Shown here: positions 55,332-62,232 of the stretch, one piece after another | How positions within the stretch are numbered: the first letter of the stretch is position 1 | Layout of the letters: the number at the start of each line of letters is the position of its first letter | Assembly (NCBI RefSeq): GCF_003721515.1 | Contig: NZ_RJJD01000001.1 | Span: forward strand, 1-64,000 | Origin: Rufibacter latericius | GTDB lineage: Bacteria; Bacteroidota; Bacteroidia; Cytophagales; Hymenobacteraceae | DNA length: 64,000 bases | Direction: 5' to 3' | Notes under the pieces: model-generated | Database searches by the model: none | The model's input: only the letters and a program-made list of their open reading frames with translations | Told to the model about the DNA's origin: nothing | Program-made: the position numbers and the translations under genes

Positions 55332-55815
55332 AGGCCTGAGGCGTGAGAATCTTGATTTAGGGAATTGATTCTAAAAAGGAAGGTACTCTGTAAAACAGGC
55401 CGAAGTAAGCTTAAGGAAAAACTTCCTTCATTCTGACCCGGATAAAGTAACAAAAAATTCCAGAACAATCCATCAACCAACCTCGGCGGAATTCTTGCTT
55501 CGGATGAATCCGAAAAAGGAGGTACAGGAAGCAAAAATCGGAAACTCGCCAAAGCTCTCCATGAAACTGAATTTGAATCTGATTTGCGGGCGATTTCAGG
55601 AGGTAGAAATCCGGTTTGGCTCCTTTCAGAAGGATTCAGTAAGGATGGCTTTTGCTTGGTTCAAAATCTAAGAACTGAAAAGAATTCTGAGCTTTTTGGA
55701 AGGTGAAAAGCCATTTTCTTCCTTTTGGCTCCTGAATAATGGAATTTTAAACCTGAAAGCAACTGAATTTTCTGCCTCTTCAAGCCAAAAAGGGAAATTC
55801 CGTCCTCCGGTTTCA
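55332..55815. other. Region upstream of the lectin-like gene
   Basis: About 480 bp without a convincing gene. It holds a small hairpin TTCGGAT-GA-ATCCGAA near 55498-55513. A partial, degenerate half of the 36-bp palindrome is near 55380. The promoter of the minus-strand lectin gene must lie here but has no clear TAnnTTTG box. Confidence 0.45.
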
Positions 55816-55909
55816 TGGCCTGTTTTACCCGGTTCACGCCTGGGTTTTCCAGTTCACTCCGGGTTTGTCGGGGTTCAGTCAGGAAAAAGGCCGGTTCCTC
55901 TCATTTCGG

Positions 55910-55940
55910 TTGGCTACGGGGGCAAAGCACTGCATATTTG
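55910..55940 (+). promoter_or_regulatory. Conserved promoter of small-RNA unit 2
   Basis: TTG (55910-55912), a 20-nt spacer, CATATTTG (55933-55940): the same -7 box, spacing and GGGGCAAAG spacer core as unit 1. Confidence 0.7.
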
Positions 55941-55942
55941 TA

Positions 55943-56073
55943 ACACTAAACGAGACCACAGCCCCTGATTCCCTCTCAGCCGGCTGCTTTCCCCGGACTC
56001 GGTTAGTCTTCAATAGGTTTAAAGTTTTGTTTGTTAGTTTGGTGTAAGGGGCCCGGTTTTTCCGGGCTTTTTC
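55943..56073 (+). ncRNA. Predicted structured small RNA, unit 2
   Basis: A unit of about 131 nt homologous to the one at 52012-52160. The 5' CACTAAAC (55944-55951) pairs with GTTTGGTG (56037-56044); relative to unit 1 a C-G pair has become U-G, so pairing is kept while the sequence changes. CTGA/TCAG replaces the inner CCTG/CAGG hairpin. The last 55 nt (56024-56078) are identical to unit 1 and contain the terminator (56051-56072). It ends about 100 nt before the Rieske gene. Confidence 0.7.
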
Positions 56074-56103
56074 ATTTCCGGCCCATTCCAAAACCTTCCA
56101 CCC

Positions 56104-56139
56104 GATTTAAGGGCATTTTCCTAAAACCAGCCGCCAAAC
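56104..56139. repeat. 36-bp palindromic intergenic repeat
   Basis: A copy from GATTTAAGGGCA to CAGCCGCCAAAC between small-RNA unit 2 and the Rieske gene. Confidence 0.65.
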
Positions 56140-56169
56140 AGGTTCTCCTATTCCTCCGTACGCATTCGT

Positions 56170-56508
56170 ATGCAATGGATCAAACTCTTTGAAAGCGAAG
56201 CCGAGGCTAAATCACAAGTCCCCGTTTCCAAGTCAAAAGCGGTAATGGCCGCCGGAAAGGAAATCTGCATCGCCCACACGGCTGCCGGGCTTTTCGCGGT
56301 TACTAACGAGTGCCCACACCTGGGCGATGCCCTTAGCCGCGGCACCGTCAACTACCTGAACGAGATTATCTGCCCCTGGCACAGCTACCGCTTCCACCTG
56401 ATTTCGGGCGAGGAATGCAAAGGCCGCACCCGCCCGCTGGAACGTTACCCATTAGAAGTGCGGGAAGACGGGGTGTATGTGCAGATGCCTGAAAACCCTT
56501 CACAATAG
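56170..56508 (+). CDS. Rieske 2Fe-2S ferredoxin-like protein
   Basis: A 112-aa soluble Rieske domain. The two ligand boxes are CPHLG (Cys48, His50) and CPWHSY (Cys68, His71), which hold a [2Fe-2S] cluster. The absence of a membrane anchor and the NirD/NagAb-like size suggest a ferredoxin-type electron carrier. No oxygenase or reductase partner is next to it, so the pathway is unknown. Confidence 0.92.
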   Translation: MQWIKLFESEAEAKSQVPVSKSKAVMAAGKEICIAHTAAGLFAVTNECPHLGDALSRGTVNYLNEIICPWHSYRFHLISGEECKGRTRPLERYPLEVREDGVYVQMPENPSQ

Positions 56509-56538
56509 CATTTGCTACCTAAGCTACCAATAGAGGTT

Positions 56539-56574
56539 GTTTTCCCTGCTTTTTCCCTAAACCAAGCATGAAAC
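56539..56574. repeat. 36-bp palindromic intergenic repeat
   Basis: A copy from GTTTTCCCTGCT to CAAGCATGAAAC, 30 nt after the Rieske stop and between convergent genes. Confidence 0.6.
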
Positions 56575-56608
56575 AGCTTCGCTCCTTTTTGAAGAAACTA
56601 CCTTCAGC

Positions 56609-58066
56609 TTATTCACTGGTGGGCACCAGCCGGTAAATGACTCCCGGATTCTCCACCGCCAGGTACACATAGCCATCGGGGCTCAGCCGAACGTCGCGCA
56701 CCCGCCCGATGTCCTGCAGCAGGCGTTCTTCTTTCACTACTTTATTACCGTCTAGCTCCAGACGGCTCAGGAACTTGTAACTCAGGGAACCCACCAGCAA
56801 ATCACCCTGCCAGGCTTTGTAGCGATCTCCGGTCACGAAAGCCATACCCGATGGGGCGATGGAGGGCACCCAGATCTTGATGGGATCGGTGATGCCGGGT
56901 TTCTGCTTCAGATCCGAGATCTTAGAGCCGTTGTAGTCAATGCCATGAGTAACATCGGCCCAGCCGTAGTTGGCGCCCTTCTTCATGATGTTTACCTCGT
57001 CACCGCCTTTGGGCCCGTGTTCATGCGTCCACAACTCACCGGTGGTAGGATTCAACGCCATTCCCTGCGGATTTCGGTTCCCGTAGGTGAAGATAGATTT
57101 CATGGCTCCCGCCCGGTTCACAAAGGGATTATCGGCGGGGATGGTCCCGTCTTCTTTGATGCGGTGGATTTTACCGGCATGCACGTTCAGGTTCTGCGGA
57201 TTTTCCCTGGTGCCGCCGCGGTCTCCCATGGAGAAGTACAGGTACCCGTCTCGGCCGAACTCCATCCGGCTACCGTAGTGGTGGCGGGTTCTGGCGTAAG
57301 GTTGGGCCTCAAAGATCTGCTTCTGGTTGGTAAGGGCATTTCCCTCCAGTTGAGCCCGCATGATGGCAGTGGTGGAAAGCGTTTGCCCTCCCTCCTTTTT
57401 GAAAGCGGAATAAGAAAGGAAAATAGTGTTGTTCTGGGCGAAATTGGGGTGCAATATCACATCTAACAGACCACCCTGGCCTTGGTCCAGGACCTCGGGG
57501 GAGCCAGTAATCTTCTGCAGTTCTTGTCCTTTGGTAAAGCGGTAGAGGGTTCCGCCCCGTTCGGTGATCAGCATGTCGCCGTTAGGTAAGAATGCCATGG
57601 CCCAGGGCACATCCAGGCCGGTGACCACTTTCTCCAGCTCAAAGTTGAGTTTCTCTGAGCGGTAAACCTGCGCGTTGCCCTTGCTCTCAGATTTCCCTTT
57701 CTGCGCCACAATTCCTTCGCGGATGAAGCTAGCCAATTGCGTGATTTCCTGGTCAGTGAAGGTGGTGGCATAGGCGGGCATTCCCTGGTCTGGGTACCCG
57801 TGCTTGATGCCTTTGAACAGCGCCTCCTGCGAATCGCCGTGCTGCCATTTTCGGTTGACAAATGTTTCCAGAGACCGCCCGTGGCAGCCCCCGCAATAGT
57901 TGGTGTAGTTGCTTCGGGCCTTGGAAAGGTCATCGCCCGAGAGGGCTTGTTCCCCAGAGGCAGCGAGGCCCATCTGGTTTGAATTAGACGAATTCTGTTT
58001 AGAGCAACCGGCCAGGCCAGCCAGGCTTACCAGCAAAACGAAAGCACGTAGAGAGGAAAGGCGCAT
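56609..58066 (-). CDS. PQQ-type sugar dehydrogenase lipoprotein with fused cytochrome c domain
   Basis: A 485-aa lipoprotein (lipobox LAGLAGC) in two parts. Residues about 35-140 form a cytochrome c domain with CGGCH and a later GYPDQGMPAY that supplies Met. Residues about 145-485 are a soluble aldose-sugar dehydrogenase (GSDH/YliI) six-blade propeller: TGLDVPWAMAFLPNGDMLITERGG, GNRNPQGMA and the HEHGPKGGDEVN block with PQQ/Ca ligands. The fused heme could accept electrons from the reduced PQQ. The open frame extends 27 codons upstream, but the lipoprotein signal starts at 58066. Confidence 0.92.
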   Translation of the reverse strand: MRLSSLRAFVLLVSLAGLAGCSKQNSSNSNQMGLAASGEQALSGDDLSKARSNYTNYCGGCHGRSLETFVNRKWQHGDSQEALFKGIKHGYPDQGMPAYATTFTDQEITQLASFIREGIVAQKGKSESKGNAQVYRSEKLNFELEKVVTGLDVPWAMAFLPNGDMLITERGGTLYRFTKGQELQKITGSPEVLDQGQGGLLDVILHPNFAQNNTIFLSYSAFKKEGGQTLSTTAIMRAQLEGNALTNQKQIFEAQPYARTRHHYGSRMEFGRDGYLYFSMGDRGGTRENPQNLNVHAGKIHRIKEDGTIPADNPFVNRAGAMKSIFTYGNRNPQGMALNPTTGELWTHEHGPKGGDEVNIMKKGANYGWADVTHGIDYNGSKISDLKQKPGITDPIKIWVPSIAPSGMAFVTGDRYKAWQGDLLVGSLSYKFLSRLELDGNKVVKEERLLQDIGRVRDVRLSPDGYVYLAVENPGVIYRLVPTSE

Positions 58067-58133
58067 AAGGTAAAGCTTTAGTAGAACTTCTATACGTAAA
58101 ACGAGAACTACGAACGAAATATACATCCTTTTG

Positions 58134-58170
58134 CATTTAATGGCCACTTCCGGAAAAAAGGCCCCAAAAC
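58134..58170. repeat. Degenerate palindromic intergenic repeat
   Basis: A copy with right end GCCCCAAAAC and an altered centre, overlapping the left edge of the following hairpin. Confidence 0.5.
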
Positions 58171-58218
58171 AGAAACACCCGCTTGCGGCGGGCGTTTCTG
58201 TTTCAACAAGCGGGTGTT
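58167..58218 (-). terminator. Two mutually exclusive hairpins after the M14 gene
   Basis: On the minus-strand RNA, the 16-bp arm pair 58203-58188/58182-58167 (one mismatch) competes with a 12-bp pair 58218-58207/58185-58174 (AACACCCGCTTG/CAAGCGGGTGTT), since both use the same GCGGGTGTT strand. GGGGCCTTTTTT follows. Likely a terminator, with attenuation-like alternatives. Confidence 0.65.
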
Positions 58219-58226
58219 CTAAAGGA

Positions 58227-60767
58227 TTATTGTCCTACCAAAAAGACAGCGTTCCCAAACATCAGTTTCCCGCCTTGCCAGAAGGCTCTGAACAAAGGAT
58301 TGTCAATCATGTACACTACCAGGCCGCGGCCCAGATCCTGCACGCCCAGCACCAGGCCGTTCTGCAGATTGGTTCCCGCTTTAGAGCCTACGAAACCGGT
58401 AGCCGGCGCTTCTTTCTTCACCACTCCCACGTTCCAGCCGTCTTTCAGGAACTGCGGAAGGGTATTGGTTCTGATAAGGGCCGGATATGTGGAACTGTAG
58501 CCAAACGCCAACGGATGGGTATTGTCCAGGTTGATCCGGAAGACGCTGCCCTGCACTTCCTCTGAGATGGATTCACGCTCGCGGTTGGCGTACTTTTTCA
58601 GATCATCGGTAGTAGCGGCTTTTTTGGCGTTGGTGGTATCTGCTACTTTTTTCTTCACCGCGAAGTCTGGTTTATCAGCTAAGAAAGTGACAGCGCTTTC
58701 CATGGCAATCAGTTTACCGCCCGCGCGTACCCAGTCTTTCACTTTGGCCAGGCTTTTCTCTTCCAGGATGCGGCCGTAAGAACCGGTGGGCAGAATAATC
58801 ACGTCGAACTCATGCAGCGGAACGTTGGCGAAATAGTCGCCACCCAATACTGTCACCGGGTACCCGATTTGCTGCTCAAAGTAATGCCAGATCTCCCCGA
58901 AACCGTAGGGAGACACGCCTTCGCCGGTCAATAAAGCCACTTTAGGCGCTTTCACGTACCGGATACTGCGCGACCCGAAATCTGACCCCGAGGTCACGAA
59001 GCCGGTGGTAGTAGAAGCCAGTTTAATGCCCAACGAATCCGCTGCGCGAGTCACGATCTGGTCAAACTTAGCGCCCAGCCCTTCGTTGCCGGTGCGGGTG
59101 ATGATGAGCGTACCGGGTGCGTATTTCTCGTTGTTCTGCTCAAAAGGAACCTCTGAATAGCGCACGCGCACCTTTGATTTCAGCAACGAAGCCAGGAATT
59201 TCAGGTCCTGAACTCCGTTCCAGCGAGCCAGGTAAGCGTAGGTAGCCGGGGCGGCGGTATTGGTCACGGCAGCGGCTGGTTTGGCCTCGTTCATGGCAAT
59301 TCGGCCGGTAAACGCCGCACCTTTCAGGCCGTAGGCGTAGGGCAGAGACCAAGCAGTGATGTCATAAGTCACCGAGTCCTCCAATCGGGCCGATGGTTCC
59401 AGCAACACGTTCAGCAAGGTAGATTTGGGTTGGTAGGCACTGATCACCAGGTCGCCGCTTTCGTATTTCATGGATTCTGTTTTCCCGGTCTGGTAGTTGA
59501 AGCCTTTGCTGCTTCCCCCTGCCTTGGCGTAGCCGTAACGAATCTGCTGACGGTCAAGGTAATCGGTGAGTTCTTTGATGCGGCCTTCCTCGCCTTTCAC
59601 CTTGAACACGTAGCTGCGGTACTGGCCAAACGGCTTTGACTGGGCATCAGAGTAGAACTTCCTGAATTCCTTGATCACCTGGTCTGATTTGTCTGAGATG
59701 GCTTCTACGGTGGCCAAACTAGCGGCATGGTGGTGCGCGATGCGCTGGCTCAAGGTAAGGCTGTCTCCGTCAGCTTTCTGGATGACCACCCCGGCCCGGC
59801 CCGATCCGCCCTGCTCATACGTCATGGCAATGGCTCCCTGGTAGGTAGGCCAGGTATCTCCGTAGCTGGGGTAAAACAGGTCAAAGCTTTCGCGGGTGAA
59901 GTACAACCAGTTGTTTTTGTCAAAGTACTTGCGGTTGTAGTCGCCAATGATTCCCTGGAACTCACGCTGCCACGGCGTGATGGCATCATGGTAGGGCTTC
60001 GCCGATGGTGCGAAATAATAGGGGTTGTCTACGGCCTGCTCGTGGAAATCGGCGTGCAGTTGGGGCATCCATTGGCTGTACACCACGGCACGCTGTTTGG
60101 ATTCAATCTGCGTCTGCCAGGCCCAGTCGCGGTTCAGGTCAAAGTAGTAGTGGTTGGGACGTCCGCCCGGCCACGGCTCCTGGTGCTCCCAGGCCCACGG
60201 CGAAGCATTGGGCGTCTGGTTGCGGGCCCGGTTGTACCATTGGGTATAGCGCTCGCGGCCATCGGGGTTCACGCAGGGGTCAATCATCACCACGGTGTTC
60301 TCCAGCCATTTCTGCGTTTGGGCGTTTTTGGGGTCCAGAAGGTCATACAGCACCTGCAACACGGCCTCAGAAGAGACAGACTCATTGCCGTGGATGTTGT
60401 AACTGAGCCACACAATGGCCGGCTGCTTCCCGCCCGAAGGCTGACCGCTCACCAACCCGGTGTTTTTAAGGTTATTGGTTCTGATTTCCTCTAGGCGCTG
60501 CATGTTAGCCGGCGAAGAAATAGTGGCAAGCAACAAGGGTCGTTTCTCATAGGTGTGACCGTAGGTCTGCACCTGCATTTTGGTGGGATTCTGGGTAGCC
60601 AGGTAGCGCACATAATCTACCAGGCGGGCGTGATACGTGAATTGTTCTCCTAACCGATACCCTAAAAACTGCTCAGGGGTTTGCAGGGTGGTTTGGGCAT
60701 GCCCTACTGACATCCCGTACAAAAGCATGGCCCAGACCAGGGCATACTTCAAGTAAATCTTCAACAT
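58227..60767 (-). CDS. M14-family zinc carboxypeptidase
   Basis: An 846-aa exported peptidase. A signal peptide ends GHAQ (about residue 24). The M14 zinc site is visible: His126 and Glu129 in NIHGNESVSSE, and a third His in MPQLHADFHEQ (about residue 240); a catalytic Glu in the TYEQGGSG region (about 315) fits the family. The last about 500 residues are an extension seen in large Bacteroidota M14 proteins, with a DJ-1/PfpI-like segment (VIILPTGSYGR, about 655). Secreted or periplasmic peptide trimming is likely; the substrate is unknown. Confidence 0.92.
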   Translation of the reverse strand: MLKIYLKYALVWAMLLYGMSVGHAQTTLQTPEQFLGYRLGEQFTYHARLVDYVRYLATQNPTKMQVQTYGHTYEKRPLLLATISSPANMQRLEEIRTNNLKNTGLVSGQPSGGKQPAIVWLSYNIHGNESVSSEAVLQVLYDLLDPKNAQTQKWLENTVVMIDPCVNPDGRERYTQWYNRARNQTPNASPWAWEHQEPWPGGRPNHYYFDLNRDWAWQTQIESKQRAVVYSQWMPQLHADFHEQAVDNPYYFAPSAKPYHDAITPWQREFQGIIGDYNRKYFDKNNWLYFTRESFDLFYPSYGDTWPTYQGAIAMTYEQGGSGRAGVVIQKADGDSLTLSQRIAHHHAASLATVEAISDKSDQVIKEFRKFYSDAQSKPFGQYRSYVFKVKGEEGRIKELTDYLDRQQIRYGYAKAGGSSKGFNYQTGKTESMKYESGDLVISAYQPKSTLLNVLLEPSARLEDSVTYDITAWSLPYAYGLKGAAFTGRIAMNEAKPAAAVTNTAAPATYAYLARWNGVQDLKFLASLLKSKVRVRYSEVPFEQNNEKYAPGTLIITRTGNEGLGAKFDQIVTRAADSLGIKLASTTTGFVTSGSDFGSRSIRYVKAPKVALLTGEGVSPYGFGEIWHYFEQQIGYPVTVLGGDYFANVPLHEFDVIILPTGSYGRILEEKSLAKVKDWVRAGGKLIAMESAVTFLADKPDFAVKKKVADTTNAKKAATTDDLKKYANRERESISEEVQGSVFRINLDNTHPLAFGYSSTYPALIRTNTLPQFLKDGWNVGVVKKEAPATGFVGSKAGTNLQNGLVLGVQDLGRGLVVYMIDNPLFRAFWQGGKLMFGNAVFLVGQ

Positions 60768-61153
60768 AAAAGTTTGGCTTGAGTAGGCTTAACGCGGATG
60801 TTAAGCGATCTCCAAAGGTGAAAAAAAATGCCGAAACATTAAGGGTATTCCAGTGCGTTTCAGCAGCCTTTTTGCGAAAACAGCCTCAAATCTTCTTTCC
60901 GTCTACCCTAAAATCATTGAACCAATTTTCCCTGGGTTGAAGAAGGCAGACTCTCCCCTACAACCCATCACCCTCACAAGTACCCTTTCCTGACTTCCCC
61001 AGAAAAAATATCCCCAAAGAGAATAGAACCTAAAAAATATTTCCAGAGGATTAGGGGAAAACAGTACTGCCCCTGTCTATAGGTTTGAAAGGCAGAAAAG
61101 CGCTATGCCTTCCAACTAAACCTGTACTAATTCTAACCAAATTCCATCGCACA
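60768..61153. other. Divergent intergenic region, M14 peptidase / lipoprotein
   Basis: This 386-bp gap contains a copy of the 36-bp palindrome (60857-60892) and a TAGGTTTG -7 box at 61080-61087 for the lipoprotein gene, with no evident -33 element. No gene seen. Confidence 0.5.
60857..60892. repeat. 36-bp palindromic intergenic repeat
   Basis: A copy from GTTTCAGCAGCC to CAGCCTCAAATC in the gap between divergent genes. Confidence 0.6.
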
Positions 61154-61960
61154 ATGAAATTCTCAAAATTACCTGCCCTCTTCTTTCTGCTTTCCCTTTT
61201 TGTATTAGGCTCCTGCTCTGAGGATGATGATTCTGACCCTACTCCTACCCCTTCTGATTGCAGAGTCACTAAAATCACCGGCACTGACGGAACTTCTACC
61301 TTTACCTACGCCAACGGCCGTATTTCCTCCTTCACCGATGAAGATTTAGGCGAAATCACAGTTTCCTACGCCTCCAACGGAAGACCAACCGCGCTGCAAT
61401 TCCCTGACGGTAACATTGAGTATGTGTACGAAGATGACAACACCGGCCAATTGCCAGATGGCATGATGTTGGTGTCTGATGAAATTAGTGAGGAAGCTGG
61501 GGTAGATGGCGCCGGCATGCTGATCACGTACGACTACAACTCGGCCAAAAAAGTGATTGCCGCCAATAGGTTTGTAGTTATCCCGGCAGAAGACGGGGGC
61601 GAACCTCAGGTGATTCCCTTGGGCACCGCTAAATTTGACTATGACAGCAAAGGCAACGTGATCGCCGAGAAAGAATACCTCCCCAACGCCATCGCGCCTT
61701 CCTCCACCATCACCTATACCTATGACGATAAGAAAAACATGGCGGCTTCTTTCCAGGCCCTGCTAACCGGAATGTTCATCGCTCCGCCAAGCACCAACAA
61801 CATTCTCACCGCCGACGCTAAAACCGGAGACACCGTAGACCCCGAAGCTTCCTATACCAATACCTACGAGTATAACTCCAGCGGATATCCTACCAAGATC
61901 ACCAATAAAACCAAAGAAGGCACTACCACTGTCTCCAATGTGGAGTACCAATGCGAATAG
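61154..61960 (+). CDS. Lipoprotein with YD/RHS-like repeats
   Basis: A 268-aa lipoprotein, lipobox FVLGSC with Cys at about 20, followed by an acidic linker (SEDDDSDPTPTPSD). The mature part has repeated strand-turn units (FTYANGRISSFTDED, VSYASNGRPTALQF, FDYDSKGNVIAEKEY, YTYDDKKNMAA, NTYEYNSSGYPTK) that resemble RHS/YD repeats. This type of protein is common in Bacteroidota and its function is unknown. A terminator follows. Confidence 0.85.
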   Translation: MKFSKLPALFFLLSLFVLGSCSEDDDSDPTPTPSDCRVTKITGTDGTSTFTYANGRISSFTDEDLGEITVSYASNGRPTALQFPDGNIEYVYEDDNTGQLPDGMMLVSDEISEEAGVDGAGMLITYDYNSAKKVIAANRFVVIPAEDGGEPQVIPLGTAKFDYDSKGNVIAEKEYLPNAIAPSSTITYTYDDKKNMAASFQALLTGMFIAPPSTNNILTADAKTGDTVDPEASYTNTYEYNSSGYPTKITNKTKEGTTTVSNVEYQCE

Positions 61961-61986
61961 GGTTTCCATCACGATTTTCTAAAGCA

Positions 61987-62013
61987 AAAGGCCTGGAATA
62001 CCAGGCCTTTTTT
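61987..62013 (+). terminator. Intrinsic terminator after the lipoprotein gene
   Basis: AAAAGGCCTGG pairs with CCAGGCCTTTT around AATA, followed by TTT. Confidence 0.9.
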
Positions 62014-62122
62014 TATGCCCAATTTTCAGAAAACACGAAGAAACCTAAAGCACCTACTGTAAAGGTAAAAATGGAATATCAGCGCTTTTTCCTTTCATAA
62101 ACCAACTACCTGCGTGCTTCTT

Positions 62123-62158
62123 GCTTTGACGCTCTTTTCTGGAAACAGGCCCCGAAAC
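62123..62158. repeat. 36-bp palindromic intergenic repeat
   Basis: A copy from GCTTTGACGCTC to CAGGCCCCGAAAC. A more degenerate copy lies just upstream (62012-62044), so two occur in the gap before the hydrolase. Confidence 0.7.
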
Positions 62159-62232
62159 TAAGGTTGCCTGCTGCCGCTGAATTCTCTAATTTCCCGCTCC
62201 GTAATTCACCTAGCAAACAAACACCCTTCTTT

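Noticed and set aside
51869-55968. Short open frames across the small-RNA units as small proteins
   Set aside because: The frames differ in length and start, their similarity follows the DNA, and the identical 3' parts lie outside them.
2360-62158. The 36-bp repeats as CRISPR repeats
   Set aside because: Their length fits some CRISPR repeats, but copies are single, far apart, fully palindromic and degenerate, with no regular spacers and no cas genes.
2360-62158. A strand bias of the palindrome (all copies first read on the plus strand)
   Set aside because: Once the full element was aligned it proved symmetric, so it has no orientation; the apparent bias was an artefact of reading one half.
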